NCBI GenBank assembly: GCA_013400975.1
Contig: WBMZ01009015.1
Location: forward strand, 1 to 64,000
Length of the DNA: 64,000 nt
Direction: 5' to 3'
Source of the DNA: Atrichornis clamosus
Lineage: Eukaryota > Chordata > Aves > Passeriformes > Menuridae
How positions within the stretch are numbered: position 1 is the first letter of the stretch; every line of letters starts with the position of its first letter. Below are positions 31,466-50,100 of this stretch, one piece after another. The notes under the pieces are model-generated. The model was given only the letters and a program-made list of their open reading frames with translations, had not been told where the DNA came from and did not search any database. Both the position numbers and the translations under genes were made by a program.

Positions 31466-31471
31466 AATAAA
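31466..31471 (+). terminator. BBS4: Candidate BBS4 polyadenylation signal AATAAA
   Basis: This is a canonical hexamer in TGGATAATAAATAGAACTGC, followed within 30 nt by a T/C-rich stretch (GTTCCTTGTCCTGTCCCC). It is the only AATAAA on the + strand between the BBS4 stop and 32 kb that I noticed. Confidence 0.5.
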
Positions 31472-34400
31472 TAGAACTGCAGTTCCTTGTCCTGTCCCCT
31501 CTCCTCCCCTGGGCATGGTGATGCTGGCATTTGCATGCAGTAAATTCCTAAGGTCTTTCTGGAGAACTTTTTTGTGCTAATGGTAATGAGGCTGGACTGT
31601 TCCTTCAGCTAGAATTAAGCAGGGGACTCTTCAGCAGGACTGCACTGAGGCATTTAGGGATTTTGGAAATAACACCTTATGTTCCAAAACCTGTTTCTGG
31701 CAGCAGCCTTAACTCTAATCTCCACGTTTTCCCCCTTAACAGAAAAGAATCATGAGTTTAATTTCTAGGGAAGCAGAAACCATTTGCTTTAGGACTTTTC
31801 TTGCCCATTTTAGGAAAAGGTCTGTGATGAACCAGGGTAAATCACAGAGCTCACAAGGTACTTTGCAGCTTGGCTTCTGCACAGGAAGCAAACTAAAAGA
31901 CACTCAAACCTCAATGCCTGGGCAGCAAGACCTTGTTCCAGCCAAGAGTAATGATCTGTCCATCCAGCAACACGTGTTCAACCCAAAAAGTGTGGGTTTG
32001 AGGTCCCTGAGACAACTGGATGCTGATTTATGGCACAGGCAGTATCAGTGGAGAGGTGCTCTGCTCCTGTACTTGTTTGCTCAGTTGTGACTAAGCAAGG
32101 TGCATGTGGGGGCCTTAAAGCTGTGCAAAATTTAGATTTCCCAGTTGGGAAGTGGGTTTCAGTTGGCAAAGCCTCTTCTACAGAGACAGACAAGCCTCAG
32201 TGCAGAATGTAGGAAAACTGTACTAAAATAATAGCTCCACACATAAATGCACTCAAAAGAGCCTGTGTTAGAACAAGTACTTCATCTGCCAAGACTTTTC
32301 TATAAGAGAAAACACAGTTCTGCTATAAGAAAAGCTTTACCACTCCAACCAAATGGCTCCAAAAAAATCAGAGTTTTTAATGGAAGATGCAGGTGAGACC
32401 TGAACCCAGTTTTACCCAGGCTGCATTGAGGGGCAGCTTTCCTGAGAAGTCCACAGAGGAGGTTTTCAGGGTATTTTCCCATTGCCCCCACTTGTATTTG
32501 AATGGGATAATTCCTGGCAGCCTTTGTGTTCCTCAGCTGCTGTGAGAGCTGCTCAGCACCGGCTGATCCCAGGCTGCTTGGAACAGGCCGAGCTCCTGGC
32601 ACAGGAGGGAGTGGCCATGTGCTGTTTCCAACCTGCATCTTCCTTTTGCTGAGAGAAATCCTCCTGCCAGAGTCTGGATCAGTGACTCCCTGGGAATTCA
32701 GCCTGCATCGCCCTGAGGTGCTACATGAGGAACTGCTCCACGTGTGATGGAGGAGAACTTCATCCAACATCTCCAACAGACAGAGCCAGCATTCCTGGCT
32801 CCAAGATCCAAGTTTTCCTGCAGAGGTTACTAAGACCTAGTATTTTCCTCTGGTTTCCTCCTGTTCTCCCCAAAACTCCTGAGTTTCCTTAGCCCAGGAC
32901 TAGGAAGGCAGCACATTGTGTGTCCGTGCTGCTCCAGTGCTGCTCCAGAACAGATTGCACAGAGACAATCCTGGCACAGACACGTGAGCACTTCACTCAC
33001 TGACAACCCTCAGCTTTCACCTCAGCTGCAAGCTCCAAAAAAACTCCAAACCAATGTTCAGGGTAACGGATAAAAGTTCTGTTGTACCATTCCACAGAAC
33101 TGTCCCACTATTCACTGCTTAGGACATGGCTGGAAAGGTCACCCTGTGGCACAGAAATCCTGGTAATTCAGTGTATCATTACAGAATAAATAGTAAAAAA
33201 AAGTCAAGCACAACTGGTGCTGGGTTTCCATTGGGTTTTGGAATGGATTTAGTGCTGTCGCTCTCCAAGCTTTGGATTCCAGTGGCTGAGGAGTGGAGCT
33301 CTAAAACATCTACCCCAGGTCAGAGCAGTTGATGAGGTCTGTGCTAAAGGCAGAGGAAGAACATTTCAGCACCAGTTCTGTAAAAGGAACTTGGGAAGGG
33401 AGGGCAAACTTAACTGGATCTCACATATCCCAACAGGACATAACCAGGAAACACAGAAGGAAATCAAGTAGTTCTTTAGTAATGCTGTGACACTCCTCTG
33501 GAGAGGAAAAAAAGGTAGAGCCTTTAAACTGGCAAGAGATGGATTTGGGATTGGCTCTTCCATGGCACAGCACCAAGGGCACAGTGGAGAAGGAACGTGT
33601 CCTTTGAGACTCTGCCAGACCCCTGTGACTCCCACCTCCCAAACAATCCACCACTTGACCCTCAGGAAGTGCCAGGCACAGAAAAGGTGGGAAGAATGCT
33701 CATTTGGGATCATGGATAAGACAAACCCAAGGCAAGGTGGCTGCAGGGACACACGAGTGGGAATATGCAGAGGTTTTACCACAGGGAGCTGTCACAGTGC
33801 TGAGCTCCAGCACAGTGTGTGTGAATAAACATTTCCAGTGCACACCCGGGTTCAGGAGTGTGAGCCTGGCTGAGGTTTGAGTCATCCATCACTCTGGATT
33901 TCAAGGTGTGACACAGGAGAACAAACAGAAGTTGTAAGGACAGAGAGGATCAGAGGGAGCAGGGTCAGTTCAAGCCTTGTTTTGAAGCTTTGGTATTTTT
34001 GCAGCTGTTAAAGCAGCTTTTTTTGTTGTCACTACTGTAGCTGTGCAGAGGTGTGAGACTACACGTGCAGGGACTGCAGGAGCTCTGCCTCCCTGTCATT
34101 AATTTGGGAGGCAGAGGGAAGTTAAGCACATCATGTTCACAGCATGAGGAACACAAAGCAAAGGCTGCTGGGCCCCTCCATTCAATTCAGATTTATTATC
34201 ATACAGACTGTTTCAAAACTTAATCAGGGATCCCACTGGCACAGCTGGTGAACAGGTCACCGTGGTTAAGGATTCTCCTTGGGAAGTGGCCTTGGGGGCA
34301 GGTGAGCTCTGTGTGCCTGATAAAGCAGATTTGGGTAGAGCACAGCCTGGCCTTCCTGAGCTGCTGGGATTTGAGCTGGGACTCACCCTGCCAGGCACAT

Positions 34401-36241
34401 CCGTAATGGGCCACAGGAGAAGTGGTACCTGTGAGAAACAACAGGAGCAGCAGGAAGGAGGAGATAACAATAATGATGAGTTTAGATTTTAGGCCCAGAT
34501 GATTTCTAAGCAAAAAACTCCTTTTTTATAATTATTTTCAGCAATTATTTATTCAAAGTAGATTTTTTTTAAAAAAAGTTAATTTAGGCCTGTCCCATCC
34601 TGCTTAATACAAGCACAACTGACCCTCAGACAAGGTCTGTCAGTGCAGTCACGTGGTTTTAAGTGGCCATAAGGAATGTCAGTCCAATCAGCCTCACACC
34701 TCTGCAAGTGTTTTTGGAAGAAAGGAGTGAAATACAGCAGCAGTGCCATTGCTGGTGACAGCTTGTGTGTATTTGGTTTTGGTTTTTTTCCAGTTTGAGA
34801 ATCCACAGAACTTGGCCCAGTGTCAGGAAGTGGGACCCAGCATAAGCAAAGGATCAGTTTCCAGCTGGCAGATCCATGGCCTTTGGTGGCCCTAGGAGTG
34901 GGCTGCCTAAAGGCCACCATCCCAGGCTGCAAAGTAGCCCTGCTAATGGCCTTGGACCTCTAAGACAACTGAGAGGGTTTTTAATTTAGGAAGACTAAAA
35001 CAGAAGTCCAAGTCCTATGCTACAGTATATGAATAATAATAATTTAAAAAATAATCTGGGTAGAAATACTTCCAGTCCTAAGAAGATCCTGCACCTGGAT
35101 AAAATGCTGCGACTCAAGGGACACTCAGGATGGGATGAGCTGCAGGAAAACACAGCACTGCCTGTACTGCTCTGTGCAACACACAAGACCTAGCTCAGGA
35201 AAGCTGAAAGCACACGACAGGCAGCATTGTGTGCTGAGTCAGTGCAACCACAACAGCTGCCAATTTCCAGCCTTGCAGAGCAGTCAGGATGGCTTTTCCC
35301 AACAGGAGAACACCACTGACAGCAGTGTGACAGTGTTATTGCAACAGATCACTCCACCCTGGGTGACACAGACTCTCCTCCCTCCCTTCAGGTGCAAAGC
35401 CTGGCCTGGAACAACCTCCTGCAAGCTCTGGGGAGGCACAAGCTTGCCCACACACGCTGATTGCACTTAACCCAGTTTGCTGAAGTGTCTGGGAGAGCTG
35501 TGCAGATACTCTCCAAGTTCCTGAAGTGGCCAGAGACAAAACCATGCTGGAAAGAGACAAGGCCCATGCTGGTGCTCTGCAGCTGGCAGTGTGTGACTGT
35601 GGAGAGGTAAAAACATGGAAGCAAAGTATTTAACAAGGACACATGGTTCTGCTTGTTTAATTTCAAAGGCCAGAGCAAAGGAACTATCGGTGACCTAGTC
35701 AAAAAAACCCCCAATATCAAACCCTAAAAAGGCCTCCTCACTTCACTCTTACCTGGAAAATGCTATTGCAGCTTCTGAGCTTCCAGAGGGACCTTCCCTA
35801 ATATATTAACCTTCCCAAATGGAGGGCAGGGAGACTGAAGAATTTGGCACAACCATTCTCAAACCAAAAAATGAGTCTCCAGCCCTCAAGAGCTTTTCTG
35901 TAACACACCAGCTGTGAGCAGAGAAGGTATTTAGTGTACAGCAAACATAGGGAAGGGTTTGGGGGTTCCCTGGTAGGGAAACAGAGAATAGAAACCCTCA
36001 TTATCTTCACGCCTAGTTTCCCAAAGACTAAGCACAGGCTACTGGGGCTCAGTGAACACCTTTAGTCACAGACTAAAGAACCACCTGTGCATCCTGGAAT
36101 AGGTTCAGTCTGTGTCACATTTTGGGACCGTGGCTCCCTCTGGGGCTGGGAAACACCAAGAGGTGATTTCACCAGGCAGTAATTCCATTCTCACCCCAAG
36201 CAAGGTTTGCAAAGTACTGGGAGGAGATAACCCACAAGCCT

Positions 36242-36247
36242 TTTATT
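36242..36247 (-). terminator. ADPGK: Candidate proximal ADPGK polyadenylation signal
   Basis: On the minus strand, CACAATAAAAGGCTTGTGGG gives AATAAA with a GT-rich stretch (CTTGTGGGTT) directly downstream, 422 nt after the stop codon. A short 3'UTR isoform ending here is plausible. Confidence 0.45.
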
Positions 36248-36668
36248 GTGAATTTACCAGAGGCAAGGCAGGGCTGGGCACTGCTGTGCTCTCCCTGGGA
36301 TCCAGGGCAGGAAATTCTCCTGCTGCTGCACTTTCCAGCACTACCAGGCAAGATCCGTTCTGAGCTACGAGCAGCAAACTTTGCCAGCCAGGGATTTTGG
36401 TCTGTGTGTCCCTCCCCCCTGCTTAAGACAAAGCCAATTTTCACATTAAATAGTAAAACATCTGCACCTGCACGTGAAGCCTTCGAGTCACTGCCCAGTG
36501 ACTGGAATGTAGCTGACAGTTTACACCTGGAATTATTCTTTGGCTCTTTGCAGTTATACCCAGAAAACACACCACACCCTGCTTCTGTTCCTATGCCACC
36601 ACTGCCTCAAATCCCAATCCACGGGTCCTCGGACACTGTGCGGTGTTGGAGAAGGAGGGCCCTGTTTT

Positions 36669-43703
<7,035 letters not shown>

Positions 43704-43825
43704 CGCGCCGGGCGTGCTCCGCTCCTCCTCCTCCACCCCCGCCGCCGCGGCTGAGGCGGAGCGCCGCCGGCGGGGGCCTCCTTACGCCGCCTCCGTAGCG
43801 CCCCGCCCCCGCCGGCTGCCGGATG

Positions 43826-44003
43826 GCGTAAACCGCTTCGGGAATGGCGGTGTGTCGCTCCCCCTGCGCAATCTGTGTGCTGCCCGGCGGTGCGGCTGCG
43901 CTGCCTGCGTAACTCGGTACGGGAATAGCGCTCCCTCTGGGCAGCTTGCGTGCGGCAAGGTAGTGCGGCTGCGCCGCTTGCGTACTTCGGTACGGGAATT
44001 GCG
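43826..44003. repeat. 73-81 bp tandem repeat inside the ADPGK CpG island
   Basis: Units start at GCGTA at 43826, 43907 and 43980. Shared landmarks in order are GCGTA..TCGGTACGGGAAT (CTTCGGGAAT in unit 1), GCG/GCGCTCC, CTG.GCA..TGCGTG or TGTGTG, and GTGCGGCTGCGC-GCTT/CT. Unit 1 is 81 bp, unit 2 is 73 bp, and unit 3 is a 24 bp partial ending GGTACGGGAATTGCG. It lies 123-300 bp upstream of the ADPGK start codon, so it is in the 5'UTR or core promoter. Confidence 0.85.
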
Positions 44004-44149
44004 TAGGCGGCGCAGGCGGCGGGGTGCGTCGTGAGGGGAAATGGCGGGGCAGCGGCTCCCTCACGGCACCGCTGCGCCGAGGCTTCCGAGAACGGGCCGG
44101 GCCGGGGCAGCCGGGCTCTTGGGCAGCAGGGAGCCGGGGCGAGGGTCCC

Positions 44150-47100
44150 GCAGTGAGCACTGCCCTGTTGCTGGGGACTTCAGCAGCGCTGACCTAAAGC
44201 CTGGCTGGGCGTCGCACCTGCACCGCCAGTGTACGTGGTACTGCTGTCCCCCTCCCGTCCCCTGCGTTGTTCCTCACGGTGCCCCTATTTCTTTGTTTCC
44301 CAACACCTGTGTAGGTCTGTGTTGTATTTCCACTCTGCCTGACCAGAGCAGTGCTTGTGGCCCCACAGTTCCTCTGTCCTGCCTCACACCAAAGCCTCTC
44401 CTTGAGCTCGCATCCAGCAGTCCAGTCACTGACCAAAGCTAATCACCAGCCCTAATGCATAATCTTTCTTTTTTGTGGGATAGTTCCTGGTCTCATCCTC
44501 TTCCGTGGTGAGTTGACCTCATCAGACGTGCCCACACCCCTGAGGCCGTCTGTGCTGGGGGCAGGGGCTGTGTGTGCCCTTCGCTGCCTGGTTCACCCTT
44601 CACAGAGGTGCTGTAGCGAGGAAAAATGGGAGGTTTCCCTTTTTAATGAAAGGGAGTTTTCCTGGGCTTCTTTAAAAATCACAGGAATGTTCGCTCAGAG
44701 ATTTATGACAAAATTTGCAGGAGTTTGACAACTGTGTGCCGTGGCGCGTTGGCTGAGGCAGCCGATAATTTTCTTACTCAGTTCTGTGTTGTGAGTGATT
44801 GTCATCTCCTCAGACTCTGACAAAGCAAACAGTAAAGGAGATGAGAAAGTGGAAGGCTTTTTGTTGATTTTTCTTTCTTTCTAGGATGATATTTAGTCAG
44901 TAACCATTGTTATTAATTCATCACTGGCCCTCGGGGCTCATCTGGCTGCCCATCAGGTTCCCTTTCGCACTCCGTAAAGGATCATAAATGACCTCCTCAT
45001 TTATTTATGTATTCTCTTCCTCTGAAGTTACTCCTTGGAGCATTGAGGAGGCAGAGGTGGGCAGGAAAGGTGGATGATGGAGGCTGGAATTACTAGGAAA
45101 GGAGACAGTGAGAAAAAACCTCCTCACCTGGCAGCCGATGGTGACCAGGGGCACTGACTGGGCTTATGAGCCTAAAGCATTATGATAATGTAATGATCTT
45201 TAAGAACAGAATGCTGAAAACAAACTAGAGGCCTTTTTGCCTTCCCTGTTCTTCAAGAAATCCTTCAAACAGATTTTTATCCTTGAATAGCTTCCTGCTG
45301 AAGCACCCCTTAACAGAGTGTTCATCACCTCTCAGACCCTGTTCAGCCCACCAGAGTTGCTCCGTTAATGTGTAACCCCCTTTTGCTTTGCTCAGGTGGT
45401 CTTTGGGTTTTATCAGTAGCTTTTTCATTTGAACAAATTTAATTGTTTCCCCTTCAGTGCTTTTCTGGCTGATGTTTGATCTCTCTGTGATGATGAAATC
45501 TTGCTGGTTCCACATTTGCACTCCCCGGGGGATGGGCCCATGGTTGCAAACAGCCCTCCAGCCCAGGCAGGCAGAGAGAACAGAGCAAATACCTGCCCAA
45601 AACCCCCCCTGCAATCAGGGCTTCACCTGTGGGACCTGGGGTATTTATAGCCTTGTCACAGAACATCATAATTAGATGTGCCCACAGGGCTGCCTCAACC
45701 CAGAGCATTGTCACCGCTTGGGACCCGTGATTAGTCCGGTGTCAGGGTGTGGCTGCGAGCAACATTCTAACACAGCAAGCCTTTGGGGAATTAAGCCACA
45801 ATTCCACTTTGGGGTGATTAGTTTGTCACCTGATGCTGATACAGTTGTTGGCCTGAAGACTAAGGTAGTCTTTTTTTTTACACCAGGTACAGTTCCCACA
45901 TCAATGAAATCAAAGCTGCTGAGGAGAAACTGCCTCAGTTTGGTCTCCATAAACTGCTGGTGTTCAGCCTCCATGGACAGTTCTGTCAGTGCACTTGAAC
46001 AAGGCTGCAAAGGTAATTGAAAGATTCGTTTTACAATCTGCCAACAAAAAGAAAAGGTTTGAAAAACCCCAAGTTTCCTCAGAGAACCTGTTCAGTTAAA
46101 GAGCTAAACAGCCATTTCTTGGTCATCATTTATTTTTAAGCCAATGGAGAACTAGATTTGCCTCAAACAGCCAAATTTGAGGTGAAATTGTCAGCTGAGA
46201 ACTGAAATCCAGCTCTTTATTGCCTTCCCTTGAGCCACCCAGTGCCCCATGAATGTTTGGTTAGAGGTGATGGAGAGGGATGCAGGGCTGTTGGATTCAT
46301 AGGATTTAACTCAGGCTGAGTAAAAAGTGTTAATTAAATCCTGTTTAATTATGGAAATAGCAAGCTGATTACTTCTGGGTCACTGCTGTGTGTTATTTCA
46401 AAGATACGACCCACTGATTTTAAGAGTTTTCATTGGGATACTTTTCTTAAAAGCATGGGAAAAGAAGGGTGAGAGTTAAGGAATTTTTTAGAATGGAAAG
46501 AGTTAAAATTTAATGTCAACAGTTTTCCTTCGTTTCTTGTCCCTGGTTTTATGAAGTCCTTTGTATAAGAAATCATTTTCTTGACAGTTTTGTGGTATGA
46601 GCTGCTTGTGACTTGCGGGGGTGGTAGAGGGACAGTGGTTTTAATCAGTCTTCAGTTATTGGAAATTGAACTTGTTCCCTTTAGGAAAAAAAAAAGAGAA
46701 AAGGTGGAAAAAAAGGCTTTTTCTGCAGGAAGCAGACAAAGGATACGTTTCCTTACTTGTTTGAAGATTGGCTATGGAGAGTTGCACACGTGGCACCTGC
46801 TCTCAGGCCACTCAGAGCTGACAGACCTTTAGGTGGGAGCTTTTGACCTCACTGAGTTTGCTCTTCTGACTGTGGACTTGGTTTGGAGAAATGAGGGTTT
46901 GCCAGACCCTCATTAGGCAGGAGGCAAGAGGGAAGGCAATAAGGTTGGGCTGGGGGGGGAAACAGCAGGGAGGGGTGAAAGCCAAAGCTTTCAGTTCCCA
47001 AAGGAGCTCTGGAAACCTGTTTTTCTTACTTTGAACTCAGAAGCTTTAAGCAATCTATACTCCTTGTTAAGTTGAATTTCCATATTCAAATGAATTCATT

Positions 47101-50100
47101 CCCTTTGACCTACTTTGGCCAGTTAAACTGTAGGCCTGTGCACAATGCGGGGAGGGGAGGAGCTTTTCCAAACGATGAATTCCTTTATTGTTTTTGGAAT
47201 CAGTCATGTGTGTCTGTAGTGCCTGGGATGGAATCTTTAGCTGGAGCCAATAAACACTGGGCAGCACCCAGGGCAGGATTTGCATGGCAGATCCTTGCAG
47301 TCTGGTTACCGCCTGTCCTGTCCAACACTTCCAACATATTATCCCTTATCTCTGCCTCCCCCAGGCACCCTGGAGTCAGTTATTCAGGTTTAGTGTGTCC
47401 AGCTCACTCATCTGTGTGTCATCACACCTTGCTATCAACTGCCTTTGCTCACAGGCCTCATTTAATCTGAGCTGGGCGCTCTTTACAGAACCATACATCA
47501 CTCCATGTGCATGGAATCAGTTTCTACCCATGACATTTCATGGGAGCCAACAGCACAACACGGTGAGGGGTGAGAGTTCAGTACTTCTGTGGCTTCACTG
47601 GGAGAGGACAAGGTAAAAATGGAAGGTAGACTCTTTGGATGGATCCTAATAAAGACCTGGAAAATTCAGAAAGTTTTGCTGAGCCATGCAGATGAGCAGA
47701 GGAACTCTAATTAAAATACAGACTCTGTGTTGTTCTGAGAAACTGGGCAACGTTCCCCATTTGAGCTCTGCCAGCATATCTCAATCCTGGACTTCAGCAC
47801 CCACTGCTGCTCTGCTCTGGGAGACACCCACTCAGCTTGGCCAGCACAGCTCAATCTCGATCTGTAACATCTCATGCTGTTCCAATTTTGGGCCCTTTTT
47901 GAGCAGAAAATGCCATCTCTCTACTAAATTGTGCCAAATTGCTTAGTTTTGGCCACAGAACTCATTCTCACTTGTCACCTAATGGGATACCTGGAGACTT
48001 CCATCTACACTGTCAGCAACAGAGGAAGAATCGTGAATGCCCAGCCCCCTGCTAGGCCCCTAATTATATAGTGATGTGTTAATAACAAACACTCTTTCAT
48101 GTCTTGGCAGTTGCAAACCTCTCCTCGGTAGTGCAGCGCTTCAGAAGTAGAATCGCACGGGAAAGATGCAAGTCCCAGTTTTAAATAATTAGTATCAGCT
48201 TAATCTGTTCCCAGAATGAGAGCTGGGAAGAATCTGAAGCTGTCAGCTGCCAGTTGTGTGGATGTTTTGCAGAATCTGAACCACGTTGGAGAGATTGGCT
48301 GTTGCAGAAGTGAGTGTTTGTGCACAGAGAATCTCTTTCCTTCCCTCCCAAGTTGTGAATGTGCCTTCCTTGGAGACCTTGCCACGTCCCAGTTTTTGAG
48401 AGCTCAGCAGTGAGAGGTAGAACAGTTTCCATCTTGGCTGAGACACCACAGCTGAAGCTGGCAACATCCACATCCAGATTCATGCATTTCTTTCAATTGG
48501 AGCCAAATTGCTGGATTTTGCAGTGCTGGTTGCTCACACCCTGTGGTGATCAGCCTGGCTGCCAGAAAATCCACGGGAACTGGCGCAGGCATGAGCCACC
48601 ACCTGTGCTGCTGAACACCTCAAGCAATCAGAGGTGGTGGCAGTGACTGCTGAGCTCGGGAGCAATCACCTTGTTTCTGGAGCAGGTGGTTCAGCTCAAT
48701 AGAGATGGAACAACTAAAAACTTTGTGGGAAGAAGACAGGTTAGGAAATTATCCTCAGGAAGTGAGAAACTTTATTAAGAACGTGTTTTGACTGCATTTC
48801 CAGCCTGGCCCCTGTGAGACTCCAGCTGCACCACTGTCAGGTGCTGAGAGCTGTAGCTAAACCCCTGTCAACCACCCTGTCAGGTGTGGCCCTGTGAGCA
48901 GTCACGTGAGAGTGAGAAGATGTATTATAGGTGTGTGGAGTGCTGTTCAGAAAAAAGGATGGGTATGTGTGAGCAGAGCAATGCTTTAAGTGTTTGCACA
49001 TATTCTCAACTTGGCAAGATAGAAGATGAATGACAGATGCTCAGTCTTATCCTTGGGAAGGAACTCTGAAATCAAAACTCAAACTATTCTCCAGTCCCCT
49101 CCATCCATCCAATTTGCATACTCATGGTGAGTGTTCTGTGGGTTGTATCTCATCGTAGATACTTTGGATTCTGTATTATAGTTGTTATAATTTATATTCA
49201 CATCATTTCAGCACTAACAGCAGTGCCAGTGTTGTTGGGAGTGAATGTGCCTTGAAATGTTTGGTGCCTGAGCTCAGTCCTGTGATACAAGGGGCATTGC
49301 TAAAACCTTGTCATGTACCTCAAACTAGCAAACTGCTGTAGTACAACCCCACCAGCAAAATTACACACCAGAAGTGTGACATTTATTTCTGTTACTGTTC
49401 TAGACAACTCCCAAAAGCTGGGTCTCTTAGAAGCCTTTAAGGCTGTGGTTGAAGGCCTTGCTGTGGCAGAGGACTGTTGAGGAAGGATTTAGGCAGGCCT
49501 GGAGAGGTGAGAATAGAGAAGTCAAGTGTTTGCTGTGCTGTAGCATCTGTCAGCTTGCAGTGCTGTATGCGGGGGCTGCTGAGGGCACTTTGCAGGGGAC
49601 AGAACGGCCTCAGATCAGATTTCTGTGAGCAGGAGGGAGGGAAGAGGCTTCATTTCTGGCTGAGAGGCCCACAGTTTTACCAGCAAAATTATACTCGAGC
49701 TATCAGCACAATATAGCCTGTTTCTTTTCCTCCTTCAGTGTGTCACATGTGTGCCTGGAATAGCCGGTCTGGGTGGTAGGCACAGGGAGTGTCTCCATGA
49801 GGAGTGGTTCTTTCCTGCTGGCTCAGCTGCCATTTTGCCTTTCCAGTCACCCACACCACTGTGGAAGAATCGCTCGGGGTGGGGACAGCGGGAGGTGAAG
49901 GTGGCATCGGATACCCACTGCTGATCCTTGAGGACCCTGCCTTATAGCATGTCACTTCCCACAGAGCAGCCCCAGGGCCACCTCTGCTCTGCCCTTCCCA
50001 CCCCTGTCTCTTCCTTAGCACCTTCCAGACTGTGCCACAGCTCCAAGAACTCTGGCATGTGCAGTCAGGTGCACAGTTCTGCTCTCTTGGGGGTGGCTGA

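Larger units (their letters stand above)
30205..31490 (+). other. BBS4: BBS4 3' untranslated region (inferred)
   Basis: The first AATAAA on the + strand after the stop codon is at 31466-31471, giving a 3'UTR of about 1.3 kb. No coding exon of another gene is seen in it. The boundary is inferred from the hexamer only. Confidence 0.55.
31115..36668 (-). other. ADPGK: ADPGK 3'UTR and convergent intergenic space (inferred)
   Basis: No third gene is recognisable between the two stop codons. Reading from the ADPGK stop on the minus strand, AATAAA hexamers occur at 36247-36242, 34553-34548, 34197-34192 and 31140-31135. From about 32.2 to 36.6 kb the + strand looks A- and C-rich (minus strand T/G-rich), the skew expected of minus-strand transcription. 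The interval contains no CR1. Which poly(A) site is used cannot be decided from sequence alone. Confidence 0.5.

Noticed and set aside
43704..43736. Upstream in-frame extension of ADPGK exon 1 (MEEEERSTPGA reading)
   Set aside because: The codon at its head is GTG, not ATG, and the extension would bury the hydrophobic N-terminal anchor. The ATG at 43703 is preferred.
48120..48180. tRNA-like text (GGTAGTGCAGCG and GATGCAAGTCC as box A and B lookalikes)
   Set aside because: The box B match needs an inserted base, and no acceptor stem or anticodon arm can be folded by eye. At most it is a decayed SINE head.
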